The position numbers were made by a program, and so were the translations under genes. Shown piece after piece: positions 1 through 9,687 of a DNA stretch of 64,000 bases. Numbering within the stretch: the stretch's first letter is position 1; each line of letters starts with the position of its first letter. Source of the stretch: Zhongshania aquatica (GTDB taxonomy: Bacteria > Pseudomonadota > Gammaproteobacteria > Pseudomonadales > Spongiibacteraceae). Under the pieces are notes generated by a model. The model was not told where the DNA came from and did not search any database. It was given only the letters and a program-made list of their open reading frames with translations. The stretch covers positions 167,999 to 231,998 of the forward strand of contig NZ_JANZNQ010000006.1 in the NCBI RefSeq assembly GCF_027257955.1, in the 5' to 3' direction.

Positions 1-34
1 TCGCTTTCCAGTGTTTGTTTTGTACGGAATTAAT

Positions 35-808
35 TCATGAGCTGGGTAACATGCTGAGCCTCATCCCGGCCTGCCAGCCACCGTCCACTAAGAACTCAGC
101 ACCAGTGGAATAGCTGCTTTCATCTGAGGCTAAAAACAAGGACATATTTGCCACTTCTATAGGGAGACCAACCCGTGGAAGAGCGTGGTTTACGTAAAAC
201 GCATTGTCTTGTTCTGATGGCTCAGTTTTGCCTTCGGCACCATGCATCGCTGTGAAAATACCACCGGGATGGACGGTATTAACTCGGATGTTATAGGGCC
301 CAAGTTCAATGGCGGCTGACTTGCTAAGTCCTCTTACGGCCCACTTGCTCGACGCATAGGCCGAGAGCCCATTTTTTGCTTGCAGTCCGTCGATGGAAGA
401 AATGTTAATGATAGATCCGCTACCTGCCTTTTTCATCGGTTCGATTGCGGCGCGAATGCCGAGGTAGGTGCCAAGTTGGTTTATTTTGATGACGCGCATA
501 TAGTCATCACCGTCTGAGTCCGCAATCGACGAGGCGTGCAGAATGGCGGCGTTATTTACTAGAATATTGAGTGGGCCAAGGGATTCTGCTTTTTCAACTA
601 GACGTTGCCAGTCAGCTTCATTTGAAACGTCTGTGTGAACATAATGCGCATTTTTGCCGATTGAAGCGGCCAGTGCCTCTCCAGCCTCGTCAAGAATGTC
701 GGCGATAACTACTTGTGCGCCATGTTCAGCAAACAATTTTGCCGTTACTGCGCCCATCCCGCGTGCAGCGCCCGTGATAATTGCTACTTTTCCCGCAAGT
801 CTGCTCAT
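35..808 (-). CDS. Short-chain dehydrogenase/reductase (SDR family)
   Basis: A 257-residue classical SDR oxidoreductase, probably NAD(P)-dependent and cytosolic. The cofactor glycine motif TGAARGMG is at residues 12-19, NNAA at 85-88, Asn110, and the catalytic Ser138-Tyr151-Lys155 set is intact. An acidic residue after beta-2 (Asp37 area, VVIADI) favours NAD over NADP. The pattern resembles 3-alpha/20-beta-hydroxysteroid or cyclohexanol-type dehydrogenases, but the substrate cannot be read from sequence. It is divergent from the small lipoprotein gene on its right. Annotated as a generic SDR; family certain, substrate unknown. Confidence 0.9.
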   Translation of the reverse strand: MSRLAGKVAIITGAARGMGAVTAKLFAEHGAQVVIADILDEAGEALAASIGKNAHYVHTDVSNEADWQRLVEKAESLGPLNILVNNAAILHASSIADSDGDDYMRVIKINQLGTYLGIRAAIEPMKKAGSGSIINISSIDGLQAKNGLSAYASSKWAVRGLSKSAAIELGPYNIRVNTVHPGGIFTAMHGAEGKTEPSEQDNAFYVNHALPRVGLPIEVANMSLFLASDESSYSTGAEFLVDGGWQAGMRLSMLPSS

Positions 809-930
809 TTGATCCCCGTTGAACCGTCATTGTGTAAAATGGGCATAATTTATACGTCACCTTTTATGTTAACCATTGTCCAATCGGACGATGGTTGTTA
901 GATCTGTGTTTGAATTAGGTAGTAAAAAGT

Positions 931-1383
931 ATGTTTAATCGTCGTTATTCTATCGCTCTACTGTTTCTAACCCTTGTCGCCTGTGGGAAAAAACCTGCGA
1001 TAGAACGTGAGGCGGCAGACGTGACTAACACTGAAGTTATATCTTCTGTTGAGGAAAATATCGCTGTCGAACTGAGCAAAGTCGATGCAAGTATAGTGTC
1101 CTCAGAGTCATCCGCACCTGAATCTAAGAGTGAAGTGACACTAGATCTGAGCGTACCCCGAGAAAGTCAGTCTGAAGTTCGAGATTGGCAGAGCGATGAG
1201 GGTGGTCGTTACGGGGTGGAATCTTGGTTCGATCAAAAAAGTAACGAGGACGACAAGCGTCTAACATTGAAAACTAAATTGCGTATGAAAGACGGTGTCG
1301 AATTCGATAAAAATAGTAATCTCAGTAATTATGGTGATTCGGTAGATGGCGCTGAGATGGGGTTTGAGTATAAGACACGCTAA
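931..1383 (+). CDS. Small putative lipoprotein
   Basis: A 150-residue protein beginning with a charged n-region and hydrophobic stretch followed by a lipobox (LVAC, Cys18), so it is predicted to be lipidated by Lgt and cleaved by LspA. After the cysteine comes GKKP and then a Ser/Glu/Asp-rich low-complexity stretch to about residue 90, followed by a charged C-terminal part. I recognise no domain. It is the only gene between the divergent SDR gene and the convergent gltA, and shares a terminator region with gltA. Function unknown. Confidence 0.7.
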   Translation: MFNRRYSIALLFLTLVACGKKPAIEREAADVTNTEVISSVEENIAVELSKVDASIVSSESSAPESKSEVTLDLSVPRESQSEVRDWQSDEGGRYGVESWFDQKSNEDDKRLTLKTKLRMKDGVEFDKNSNLSNYGDSVDGAEMGFEYKTR

Positions 1384-1435
1384 TCTTTGATGCTTAGCTG
1401 AGTTTTAAATGATGTTTTACTATTGGGTAGCGCAT

Positions 1436-1463
1436 AAAAAAGGCCGCATTTGCGGCCTTTTTT
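1436..1463. terminator. Bidirectional rho-independent terminator
   Basis: An 8-bp perfect stem (AGGCCGCA / TGCGGCCT, 2-nt loop) flanked by six A on the left and six T on the right, so it can act on both strands. It sits between the lipoprotein gene and the end of gltA, which converge here. Confidence 0.92.
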
Positions 1464-1469
1464 CGTTTC

Positions 1470-2753
1470 TTAACGCTTATCTAGCGGTACGAAGTCGCGT
1501 TGAACTGGTCCGGTATAAAGCTGGCGAGGGCGACCGATACGGTAGCTGCCACTGATCATTTCGTTCCAGTGTGCAATCCAACCTGGCGTGCGCCCTAGAG
1601 CAAAAATAACGGTAAACATGCTAGTAGGAATACCAATTGCCTTCAAGATAATGCCCGAGTAAAAATCAACGTTCGGGTAAAGTTTTCTTTCAACAAAGTA
1701 TTCGTCTTCAAGGGCAATCTGCTCAAGACGTTTAGCAATGACCAGCAGTGGATCGTCCTCCAAGCCTAGTTCAGCTAGTACTTCGTCCGCAGCCTGTTTC
1801 ATCACTTTGGCGCGCGGGTCGAAGTTTTTGTAAACGCGATGACCAAAGCCCATTAGGCGGAATGGATCGTCTTTGTCTTTTGCTTTCGCTACAAACTCTT
1901 CGATTCTTGATTCGTCGCCAATCTCGTTAAGCATGTCTAGTACTGCTTCGTTCGCGCCGCCGTGTGAGGGTCCCCAAAGCGCTGCAATACCTGCAGAAAT
2001 ACAGGCGAATGGGTTGGCGCCAGTAGATCCCGCCAAGCGTACGGTTGAGGTTGACGCGTTTTGCTCGTGGTCTGCGTGTAATAGGAAAATCTTGTCCATT
2101 GCTTTCGCGAGTACTGGGTTTACTTTGTCTTGCTCGCAGGGATTGCCAAACATCATGTGCAGGAAGTTTTCAGAGTAGCTCAGGTGATTCTGCGGATACA
2201 TGAACGGCTGGCCGATGGTGTATTTATAGGTCATTGCCGCCAGTGTAGGCATTTTTGCAATTAGGCGAATCGCTGAAATTTCGCGGTGTTTTTCATCGGT
2301 AATGTCTAGCGAGTCGTGATAGAACGCTGATAATGCGCCAACTACGCCACACATGATCGCCATTGGGTGGGCGTCGCGGCGGAAGCCTTTGAAAAACGTG
2401 CTCATTTGGTCGTTGACCATGGTGTGCATTCGAACTTTGTTTACAAACTTTTCTTTCTGCTCTGCGTTTGGTAACGCACCATAAAGTAATAGGTAGCAGG
2501 TTTCTAAGTAGTCTGAATGTTCAGCGAGTTGCTCAATAGGGTAACCGCCATGAAGCAGTATTCCTTTATCGCCATCAATATAGGTGATTTTTGACTCGCA
2601 AGCTGCGGTGGAGACAAAACCGGGATCATAGGTGAAATAGCCGTTACCCGTCAGGGCGCTTACTTCGATGACGTCTGGTCCGATGGTGCCGGAATGGACT
2701 TTAAGGTCCAGCGTTTTGCCATCGATACTCAGACTTGCTTTCTTATCGCTCAT
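1470..2753 (-). CDS. gltA: Citrate synthase (type II)
   Basis: Condenses acetyl-CoA and oxaloacetate to citrate, the entry step of the TCA cycle. The 427 residues match the length of Gram-negative type II (hexameric, NADH-sensitive) enzymes. Visible motifs are [10 protein letters not shown] (226-235), [10 protein letters not shown] with catalytic His264, [12 protein letters not shown] with His305, and NVDFYSG carrying the catalytic aspartate Asp363. It is divergent from sdhCDAB across a 514-bp gap, the arrangement common in Pseudomonas-type genomes, so the two halves of the cycle can be co-regulated. It ends at the bidirectional terminator shared with the upstream lipoprotein gene. Confidence 0.98.
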   Translation of the reverse strand: MSDKKASLSIDGKTLDLKVHSGTIGPDVIEVSALTGNGYFTYDPGFVSTAACESKITYIDGDKGILLHGGYPIEQLAEHSDYLETCYLLLYGALPNAEQKEKFVNKVRMHTMVNDQMSTFFKGFRRDAHPMAIMCGVVGALSAFYHDSLDITDEKHREISAIRLIAKMPTLAAMTYKYTIGQPFMYPQNHLSYSENFLHMMFGNPCEQDKVNPVLAKAMDKIFLLHADHEQNASTSTVRLAGSTGANPFACISAGIAALWGPSHGGANEAVLDMLNEIGDESRIEEFVAKAKDKDDPFRLMGFGHRVYKNFDPRAKVMKQAADEVLAELGLEDDPLLVIAKRLEQIALEDEYFVERKLYPNVDFYSGIILKAIGIPTSMFTVIFALGRTPGWIAHWNEMISGSYRIGRPRQLYTGPVQRDFVPLDKR

Positions 2754-3267
2754 GGGGACGGGCTCCTGTAACTTTGTAATCTTGCTTGTGGCATTGGCTC
2801 CCAGTATCTAGCATCCGGCAAGGTATTGCCTAGAAGTAACACGGGGAGATCCGCTTTCGCGGGAGTGACAAATATAGAGCGCTGAAATGTTTTGTCAACG
2901 GTGTGCACATTTTAGCGCGCTATTGACTCGGATGGAATTCTAAATATCAAGGTCTGATCTCTTTTTATAATTTGTGAATAAATGTTCGCTAATTGGGTAC
3001 GCTGTTTTCATCGCTTTTCAAATTTGTTATGGCGCCATAATAGTGCGAAATGGTGGCTTAAGCCCTTGATATACACGTTTTTTGAGCGCATTGCTCGCTT
3101 GTTTAAGGGTTTGTAATTGCACTTGGATGGCCCTATAATGCGCGGCGTTTCTTTGGGAGTTTAAACACTCCTGTCTCTAAGGAAGCAGTACCGGATTGGA
3201 GAGTTCGGTATTTGATTGATCCACTCCCTTTAAACCGCTCGTATTTTTCGGGCCAGAAATTAAAAGT
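2754..3267. other. Divergent gltA-sdh control region
   Basis: No gene in these 514 bases. The left part carries the gltA leader on the minus strand. The right part has the sdh promoter described separately and a leader of about 120 nt before sdhC. The middle is AT-rich, as expected for regulatory DNA of two divergent TCA operons. I could not identify a specific regulator site. Confidence 0.6.
3111..3139 (+). promoter_or_regulatory. Sigma-70 promoter of the sdh-suc cluster
   Basis: TTGTAA (3111-3116), a 17-base spacer, and a perfect TATAAT (3134-3139), followed by a GC-rich discriminator (GCGCGGCG). Transcription should start near 3146 and give a leader of about 120 nt ahead of sdhC. Confidence 0.75.
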
Positions 3268-3654
3268 GTGGCAAAAACCGTGAACGATAAACGACCTGTG
3301 AACTTGGATATCGGAACAATCGCGCTGCCGATTACCGCATATACCTCAATTTTACACCGCGTAAGTGGTGTGTTTCTTGTGGCGGGCGTAGCCCTGCTGT
3401 TTTGGTTTCTTGGCACTAGCTTGGACGGTCCTGAGGGCTTTGAGCAGGCGAAGGCGTGCTTGGCTTCCTTCTGGGGCAAACTAAGTATTTGGGCCGTGTT
3501 GATCGGTTTGAGTTACCACTCGGCCGCAGGTGTGAAACATTTGGTCATGGATGCCGGTATTGGCGAGACTATGGAAGGTGGCGTAGCTGGTGCGAAGTTG
3601 GTGCTAGCTGTAACAGCGGTATTGGTTCTGCTGACGGGGTTGTGGATATGGTAA
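3268..3654 (+). CDS. sdhC: Succinate dehydrogenase cytochrome b556 subunit
   Basis: A membrane anchor subunit of complex II that helps bind heme b and ubiquinone. The 128 residues hold three hydrophobic segments, the SdhC signature HRVSG near residue 31, and the SYHSAAGVKHL segment whose histidine is the expected heme ligand. The start used is GTG (MAKTVNDKRP). It is the first gene of sdhCDAB and its last codons overlap the sdhD start by 7 bp, which implies translational coupling. Confidence 0.96.
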   Translation: MAKTVNDKRPVNLDIGTIALPITAYTSILHRVSGVFLVAGVALLFWFLGTSLDGPEGFEQAKACLASFWGKLSIWAVLIGLSYHSAAGVKHLVMDAGIGETMEGGVAGAKLVLAVTAVLVLLTGLWIW

Positions 3655-4016
3655 GTTCAGTAACGAATTTAGGACGCAGTGGTTTATCTGACTGGTTAGT
3701 GCAGCGGGTGTCCGGTGTGGTTCTGCTGGCATATATGTTAGTAGTTGGTTTTTATTTGGTGTGCGGTGGTTCAGATATCACCTATGCAGAGTGGAGTGCG
3801 TATTTTGACAGCACCTTCATGCGTGTTTTCAGCACCGCGGCAGTGTTGTCCATTGTTTCACACGCTTGGATTGGTTTGTGGTCAGTATCGACTGACTACC
3901 TAACTGAACGAATGATGGGTGGCCGAGGCACAATTTTGCGCTTGGCATTTCAAGCAGCTTCGGCTGTTGTTTTGTTCACCTACCTCGTTTGGGGCATCCA
4001 GATTCTTTGGAGTTAA
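3648..4016 (+). CDS. sdhD: Succinate dehydrogenase membrane anchor subunit
   Basis: The second membrane anchor of complex II. From ATG at 3648 the product is 122 residues with three predicted membrane helices, an SdhD-like RVSGVVLLAY segment early and SHAWIGLW, whose histidine corresponds to the second heme b ligand. A longer in-frame reading upstream would run through sdhC and is not plausible. The start lies inside the end of sdhC, and sdhA follows after 3 bp. Confidence 0.95.
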   Translation: MVSSVTNLGRSGLSDWLVQRVSGVVLLAYMLVVGFYLVCGGSDITYAEWSAYFDSTFMRVFSTAAVLSIVSHAWIGLWSVSTDYLTERMMGGRGTILRLAFQAASAVVLFTYLVWGIQILWS

Positions 4017-4019
4017 GCA

Positions 4020-5792
4020 ATGGCTAATATTCGTACAATTTCTTTTGATGGTGTAATTGTTGGTGGCGGCGGCGCAGGTATGCGCGCGGCTTTGCAGTTG
4101 GCCCAGTCTGGGTATAAGACGGCAGTAATTTCTAAAGTATTCCCCACACGCTCACATACAGTTTCTGCTCAAGGCGGTATTACCTGTGCGATCGCTAGCG
4201 CGGATCCTCAGGATCAGTGGCAGTGGCATATGTATGACACTGTAAAAGGCTCTGATTACATTGGTGATCAGGAAGCCATTGAATATATGTGTCAAGTTGG
4301 TCCCGAGGCGGTTTTTGAGCTGGATCATATGGGTTTACCTTTTTCTCGTACAGAGGAAGGTCGTATTTATCAACGTCCTTTCGGCGGGCAGTCAAAAGCA
4401 TTTGGTGAGGGCGGTCAGGCCGCTCGTACTTGTGCAGCGGCAGACCGTACAGGTCACGCACTGTTGCATACGCTTTATCAGGGTAACTTGAAAAACAACA
4501 CCGTGTTTTTCAACGAGTGGTATGCAACGGATCTGGTCAAAAACCAAGACGGCGCAGTTGTTGGTGTTATCGCTATCTGCATCGAAACGGGTGAAGTTGT
4601 CTACGTTAAATCCAAGGCGACTGTATTTGCCACCGGTGGTGCGGGGCGTATTTATGCCTCCACGACTAATGCCCATATCAATACTGGTGATGGCGTTGGT
4701 ATGGCGTTGCGCGCGGGCTTCCCAGTCCAAGATATCGAAATGTGGCAGTTCCACCCAACGGGTATTGCAGGCGCTGGCACATTGGTTACTGAAGGTTGTC
4801 GCGGCGAAGGCGGTTACTTAATAAATAAAGATGGCGAGCGCTTCATGGAGCGTTACGCGCCAAATGCGAAAGATTTGGCGGGCCGTGATGTCGTAGCGCG
4901 TTCTATGACGTTGGAAATTCTCGAAGGTCGTGGCTGTGGTCCAAATGGCGATCACGTATTCTTGAAGCTAGATCATCTCGGTGAAGAAGTATTGGAAAGC
5001 CGTTTGCCTGGTATTTGCGAATTGTCTCGTACCTTTGCTCATGCGGATCCAGTAAAAGAGCCGATTCCCGTTGTACCTACTTGTCACTATATGATGGGTG
5101 GTATTCCAACGAATGTTAATGGGCAGGCGCTGTCGATTGACGAAGAAGGCAACGATGTCGTCATCCCAGGCTTGTATGCCTGCGGTGAGGTTGCCTGTGT
5201 ATCTGTTCACGGAGCTAACCGTCTAGGTGGTAATTCACTGCTAGATTTGGTTGTCTTTGGTCGTGCCTCAGGATTGTTTATCGAGAAATCACTGCGTGAA
5301 GGTATCGAATTGCGCGATGCGACGGAAGCGGAGATTGCTCAAGCGACTGCGCGTCTTGATCGCATAAACAGTTCAACCGGTGGTGAGAAAGTTGCCGATC
5401 TGCGCAAAGAGCTTCAGAACGTAATGCAGAACCATTTCGGCGTATTCCGCCGTGGTGATTTCATGCAAGAGGGTGTTAAGAAGCTACAAGATTTGCGTAC
5501 TCGTATAGAGAATGCTCATCTAGAAGATAAGAGTGACGTATATAACACCGCTCGTATTGAAGCGCTTGAGCTGCACAACCTTCTTGAAGTTGCAGAGGCG
5601 ACAGCTATTGCTGCTGAAGCACGTACAGAAAGTCGCGGCGCTCACGCGCGTGACGACTTCCCAGAGCGTGACGATGATAATTGGCTATGTCACTCTGTGT
5701 ATTTCCCTAATGATAAGCGTGTTGGTAAGCGGGCGGTTAACTTTACGCCTAAAACACGTGAAGCGTTTGCGCCAAAAATTCGTACGTACTGA
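4020..5792 (+). CDS. sdhA: Succinate dehydrogenase flavoprotein subunit
   Basis: Catalytic subunit of complex II: oxidises succinate to fumarate and passes electrons to covalently bound FAD. The 590 residues match the family. The dinucleotide-binding GGGGAG lies at 15-20, the SHTVSAQGG segment contains His46 for the covalent FAD link, and the substrate-site blocks [25 protein letters not shown] and YMMGGIPTN follow. It sits in sdhCDAB between the anchors and the iron-sulfur subunit, with 17 bp to sdhB. Confidence 0.98.
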   Translation: MANIRTISFDGVIVGGGGAGMRAALQLAQSGYKTAVISKVFPTRSHTVSAQGGITCAIASADPQDQWQWHMYDTVKGSDYIGDQEAIEYMCQVGPEAVFELDHMGLPFSRTEEGRIYQRPFGGQSKAFGEGGQAARTCAAADRTGHALLHTLYQGNLKNNTVFFNEWYATDLVKNQDGAVVGVIAICIETGEVVYVKSKATVFATGGAGRIYASTTNAHINTGDGVGMALRAGFPVQDIEMWQFHPTGIAGAGTLVTEGCRGEGGYLINKDGERFMERYAPNAKDLAGRDVVARSMTLEILEGRGCGPNGDHVFLKLDHLGEEVLESRLPGICELSRTFAHADPVKEPIPVVPTCHYMMGGIPTNVNGQALSIDEEGNDVVIPGLYACGEVACVSVHGANRLGGNSLLDLVVFGRASGLFIEKSLREGIELRDATEAEIAQATARLDRINSSTGGEKVADLRKELQNVMQNHFGVFRRGDFMQEGVKKLQDLRTRIENAHLEDKSDVYNTARIEALELHNLLEVAEATAIAAEARTESRGAHARDDFPERDDDNWLCHSVYFPNDKRVGKRAVNFTPKTREAFAPKIRTY

Positions 5793-5809
5793 TTCAGGGG
5801 AAAACGAAT

Positions 5810-6526
5810 ATGTTGAAAGTCAGTCTCTACCGTTACAATCCTGAAACTGATCAGGAACCGTACATGCAGGAAGTGGAAGTGGATACCGCAGGCAAAGACC
5901 TGATGGTGCTGGACGTCCTCGAACTGCTAAAACGTGCTGATCCGTCACTGTCTTACCGTCGTTCTTGCCGTGAGGGTGTATGTGGCTCTGACGGCATGAA
6001 CATCAACGGCAAAAATGGCCTAGCGTGTATTACACCCATTTCTGAAGCGCTTAAAAATGGTAAAGGTGGCAATAAATTAGTGTTGCGTCCGTTACCTGGG
6101 TTGCCGGTTATTCGCGATCTCGTTATAGATATGAGTCTTTTCTACAAGCAGTACGAAAAGATTAAACCATTCTTGATAAACGATACGCCTGCGCCGGCAA
6201 TTGAGCGTCTGCAGTCTCCAGAAGATCGCGAGAAGTTAGATGGTTTGTACGAGTGTATTCTCTGTGCGTGCTGTTCAACCGCTTGCCCGTCGTTCTGGTG
6301 GAACCCTGATCGCTTTATTGGTCCAAGTGGTTTGTTACAGGCTTATCGCTTTTTAGCAGATAGCCGCGACACCGCAACCGAGGAGCGTTTGAGCGATCTT
6401 GATGATCCGTTCAGCGTGTTCCGCTGCCACGGCATTCAGAACTGCGTCAACGTTTGCCCTAAGGGTCTAAACCCTACAAAGGCCATTGGTCATATTCGGA
6501 ATATGTTGCTAAGCAGAGCAACTTAA
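5810..6526 (+). CDS. sdhB: Succinate dehydrogenase iron-sulfur subunit
   Basis: Carries electrons from SdhA flavin to quinone through three Fe-S clusters. The 238 residues show the [2Fe-2S] ligands Cys53, Cys58, Asp61 and Cys73, the [4Fe-4S] set around Cys149-Cys152-Cys155, and the [3Fe-4S]/[4Fe-4S] cysteines Cys159, Cys206, Cys212 and Cys216. The GGGG at 5797-5800 upstream serves as ribosome site. Last gene of sdhCDAB; a 267-bp structured leader separates it from sucA. Confidence 0.98.
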   Translation: MLKVSLYRYNPETDQEPYMQEVEVDTAGKDLMVLDVLELLKRADPSLSYRRSCREGVCGSDGMNINGKNGLACITPISEALKNGKGGNKLVLRPLPGLPVIRDLVIDMSLFYKQYEKIKPFLINDTPAPAIERLQSPEDREKLDGLYECILCACCSTACPSFWWNPDRFIGPSGLLQAYRFLADSRDTATEERLSDLDDPFSVFRCHGIQNCVNVCPKGLNPTKAIGHIRNMLLSRAT

Positions 6527-6533
6527 GTATTCC

Positions 6534-6674
6534 CTCGGCTTCGGCCGAGAAATAAAACTCTGCGTAAAGTTAGTCCTCTGGCGCTGTTTACGAACAGCGC
6601 CAAATAAAATACAACTCGGTGCTTACCGGCACTATATGAGCGTTAAAGCGTATAAGAGGGAAGGGACGTTCCCT
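6534..6674 (+). ncRNA. Candidate structured sdhB-sucA leader
   Basis: Between sdhB and sucA three stems can be drawn: CTCGGC/GCCGAG with TTCG loop (6534-6549), a perfect 9-bp GGCGCTGTT/AACAGCGCC with TACG loop (6580-6601), and AGGGAA/TTCCCT (6657-6674). The first two are each followed by AAATAAAA, not a T run, so they are poor intrinsic terminators. Structured sucA leaders are known from comparative RNA work (sucA and sucA-II motifs in other proteobacteria). Whether this belongs to one of them is untested; mRNA-stability hairpins are the alternative. Confidence 0.4.
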
Positions 6675-6793
6675 GTGGTGCGAGTCGGTTCTGCGGCGTA
6701 CACTGAATGCTGCTGGGCTAAACAGGATGAGAAGAGCCTTATCGGGCAATGATCATTCAGACTGCCACTTCCCTTATTTTTAGGTGGACAGGA

Positions 6794-9628
6794 ATGCAGA
6801 AAAATTCGATGGAGCTTCTATGGAAAAGCTCACATATATCAGGCGGTAATGCGACTTACGTAGAAGAGTTGTATGAAGCCTACCTCACAGATCCAAATGC
6901 CGTTTCTGACGAATGGCGCAATTACTTTCAGCAATTACCCCGCGTAAGTGAAAACACGACACACGATATCCCTCACTCGCCGGTTCGCGATCATTTTGCC
7001 CAGCTTGCAAAAACCCCTATCCGCTATAGCGGCCCCCAGAACAACGATATTAGTGTTCATGAGCGCAAGCAGGTAAGAGTTATTCAGTTGGTGAGCGCCT
7101 ATCGTCAGCGCGGGCATCAAGAGGCGGAACTCGACCCTCTCGGTTTGTGGCAGCGTAAGCGCGTGCCCGATCTTGAATTGCAATATCACCAGTTGAGCGA
7201 AGCGGATTTTGATACCACCTTTCAGACCGGTAGTCTGTATATCGGTAAAGATCAGGCTAGTCTGAAAGAGATATACAACTCTCTACGCGCGACTTACTGT
7301 CGCTCTGTCGGCGCGGAGTTCATGCATATTGTTGATACCCGTGAGCGCACGTGGATTCAGCAGCGTATGGAAAGTGTTCGCTCTCAGCCTCAATACGGCC
7401 TCGATATTCGTACGCACTTGTTGGAACGCTTAACTGCTGCCGAAGGTTTGGAAAAGTCTCTGGGCTCGAAATATCCAGGCACTAAGCGCTTCGGTCTTGA
7501 GGGTGGCGAAAGCTTAATTCCGATGATGGATGCCATTATTCAGCGCGCCGGTTCCTATGGCGCAAAGGAAATGGTTATAGGTATGGCGCACCGTGGCCGT
7601 CTAAATCTGCTGGTGAATATCCTAGGTAAAAACCCCGCCGAGTTATTTGATGAATTTGAAGGCAAGGTGAAGTACCAAGGGTCAGCGGATGTTAAATACC
7701 ACCAAGGTTTCTCATCAAATGTTATGACGCCCGGTGGCGAAGTTCATTTGGCCTTGGCGTTTAACCCATCGCATTTAGAAATTGTATCGCCAGTTGTTGA
7801 AGGTTCTGTGCGCGCACGACAAGATCGTCGCAACGACCCAATCGGTGACAAGGTTGTTCCTATCGTGCTTCACGGTGACGCTGCTTTTGCAGGGCAGGGT
7901 GTGGTTATGGAGACGTTCCAAATGTCTCAAACCCGCGCGTATAAAACCGGTGGTACGGTTCATATCGTGATAAATAACCAGGTTGGTTTCACTACGAGCT
8001 TGCAGGAAGATGCACGCTCTACCGAATATTGTACCGATGTTGCCAAAATGGTCCAGGCGCCAATATTCCACGTGAATGCCGATGACCCTGAAGCTGTATG
8101 GTTTGTTAGCCAGCTGGCCGCTGATTTCCGTCAAGAGTTTAAAAAAGACGTGGTTGTCGATCTTATTTGTTATCGTCGTCGCGGCCATAACGAAGCTGAT
8201 GAGCCATCTGGCACCCAGCCGCTGATGTATAACAAAATCAGTAAACAAAAAACCACCCGCGAGCTGTATGTTAATAAACTGCTTGAAGAAGGTGCGATAA
8301 CCAAAGAGCTGGCCGATAAAATGGCTGACGAATATCGCCAAGCACTCGACAATGGTGAGCATGTCGCGAAAAGCCTCGTCATGCAGCCGAACACTGAGCT
8401 GTTTGTTGATTGGACTCCTTATCTTGGGCACGCATGGGATGTTGCCGGCGATACTTCGATAGATCCTAAGCTCTTAAAAGAAACTGCTGAGCTTGTTAAC
8501 GCGATTCCTGAGGGCATCGTTGTGCAGCGACAAGTGGCGAAGATCTACGAAGACCGTAACAAAATGGCCGCTGGCGCAATGCCGATCAACTGGGGATTTG
8601 CTGAAACACTGGCCTACGGTACCTTGCTAAAGCAAGGGCATAAAGTGCGTTTAACCGGTCAGGACGTTGGTCGTGGTACGTTCTCTCACCGCCACGCTGT
8701 TTTGCATAGCCAGACTGATGCTCGCCGTTACGTGCCACTTCAAAATATGGCGCCAGATCAACCAGCGTTTTCGATTTTTGACTCGCTTTTGTCAGAGGAG
8801 GCGGTACTCGCTTTCGAATATGGCTATTCAACAACCCAGCCAGACGCTTTGGTTATCTGGGAAGCGCAGTTTGGTGATTTTGCCAACGGTGCCCAAGTTG
8901 TTATCGATCAATTCATTAGTAGTGGTGAATTAAAGTGGGGCCGCTTGTGTGGTTTAACGATGCTGCTGCCGCACGGTTACGAAGGCCAAGGTCCTGAGCA
9001 TTCATCGGCAAAACTAGAGCGATTCTTGCAGCTGTGTGCGGAGCACAATATTCAGGTTTGCGTGCCGTCAACGCCTGCTCAGGTTTATCACATGCTGCGC
9101 CGTCAAGCGATTCGTCCATTGCGTCGTCCGCTGGTTGTCATGTCGCCAAAGAGTTTGCTTCGTCATAAAGAAGCAGTGTCGAGCCTAGAGGAATTAACCG
9201 ACGGTCACTTCCAGAATGTGATTGACGAGACTGATGATATCGATAAATCAAAAGTCACGCGCATGATTCTGTGCAGTGGTAAGGTCTATTACGATCTTCG
9301 CGCCGCACGTCGTGAACACGGTAAAGATTCGGTAGCGATAGTTCGTCTTGAACAAGTTTACCCCTTCCCGTATGACGATTTGCGTAACGCTATTGCTGGA
9401 TATCCAAACCTTAAGAAAGTGGTTTGGTGTCAGGAAGAGCCGCGTAACCAAGGTGCGTGGTATAACAGTCGCCATCGTATGACGCGCGTGATTCGCAGCT
9501 TTAAGCCTGATAAGAATCTGTTGTTGGGTTATGTGGGGCGCGAACCGTCTGCTTCGCCTGCTGCGGGATACATGGCCTTGCACATGGCACAGCAAGAAAA
9601 ATTCATTAAACAGGCATTGAAACTTTAA
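6794..9628 (+). CDS. sucA: 2-oxoglutarate dehydrogenase E1 component
   Basis: Thiamine diphosphate-dependent decarboxylase of the 2-oxoglutarate dehydrogenase complex. From ATG at 6794 the protein is 944 residues. I prefer this start to one 45 bp upstream because GGTGGA (6783-6788) precedes it at proper spacing and the N-terminus (ELLWKSSHISGGNATYVEELY) then matches the E2-binding peptide of SucA. GMAHRGRLN, HGDAAFAGQGVV and EANEPS-like RRGHNEADEP blocks of the active site are present. Followed by sucB after 59 bp. Confidence 0.97.
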   Translation: MQKNSMELLWKSSHISGGNATYVEELYEAYLTDPNAVSDEWRNYFQQLPRVSENTTHDIPHSPVRDHFAQLAKTPIRYSGPQNNDISVHERKQVRVIQLVSAYRQRGHQEAELDPLGLWQRKRVPDLELQYHQLSEADFDTTFQTGSLYIGKDQASLKEIYNSLRATYCRSVGAEFMHIVDTRERTWIQQRMESVRSQPQYGLDIRTHLLERLTAAEGLEKSLGSKYPGTKRFGLEGGESLIPMMDAIIQRAGSYGAKEMVIGMAHRGRLNLLVNILGKNPAELFDEFEGKVKYQGSADVKYHQGFSSNVMTPGGEVHLALAFNPSHLEIVSPVVEGSVRARQDRRNDPIGDKVVPIVLHGDAAFAGQGVVMETFQMSQTRAYKTGGTVHIVINNQVGFTTSLQEDARSTEYCTDVAKMVQAPIFHVNADDPEAVWFVSQLAADFRQEFKKDVVVDLICYRRRGHNEADEPSGTQPLMYNKISKQKTTRELYVNKLLEEGAITKELADKMADEYRQALDNGEHVAKSLVMQPNTELFVDWTPYLGHAWDVAGDTSIDPKLLKETAELVNAIPEGIVVQRQVAKIYEDRNKMAAGAMPINWGFAETLAYGTLLKQGHKVRLTGQDVGRGTFSHRHAVLHSQTDARRYVPLQNMAPDQPAFSIFDSLLSEEAVLAFEYGYSTTQPDALVIWEAQFGDFANGAQVVIDQFISSGELKWGRLCGLTMLLPHGYEGQGPEHSSAKLERFLQLCAEHNIQVCVPSTPAQVYHMLRRQAIRPLRRPLVVMSPKSLLRHKEAVSSLEELTDGHFQNVIDETDDIDKSKVTRMILCSGKVYYDLRAARREHGKDSVAIVRLEQVYPFPYDDLRNAIAGYPNLKKVVWCQEEPRNQGAWYNSRHRMTRVIRSFKPDKNLLLGYVGREPSASPAAGYMALHMAQQEKFIKQALKL

Positions 9629-9687
9629 GGTTTTAATCAACTTATAAAGACTGTCTTGTACAGCGATATTAATTGACAGGAAGAATG

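Noticed and set aside
7775..8431. Minus-strand frame of 218 codons inside sucA
   Set aside because: Opposite a fully conserved sucA catalytic region; no ribosome site or domain.
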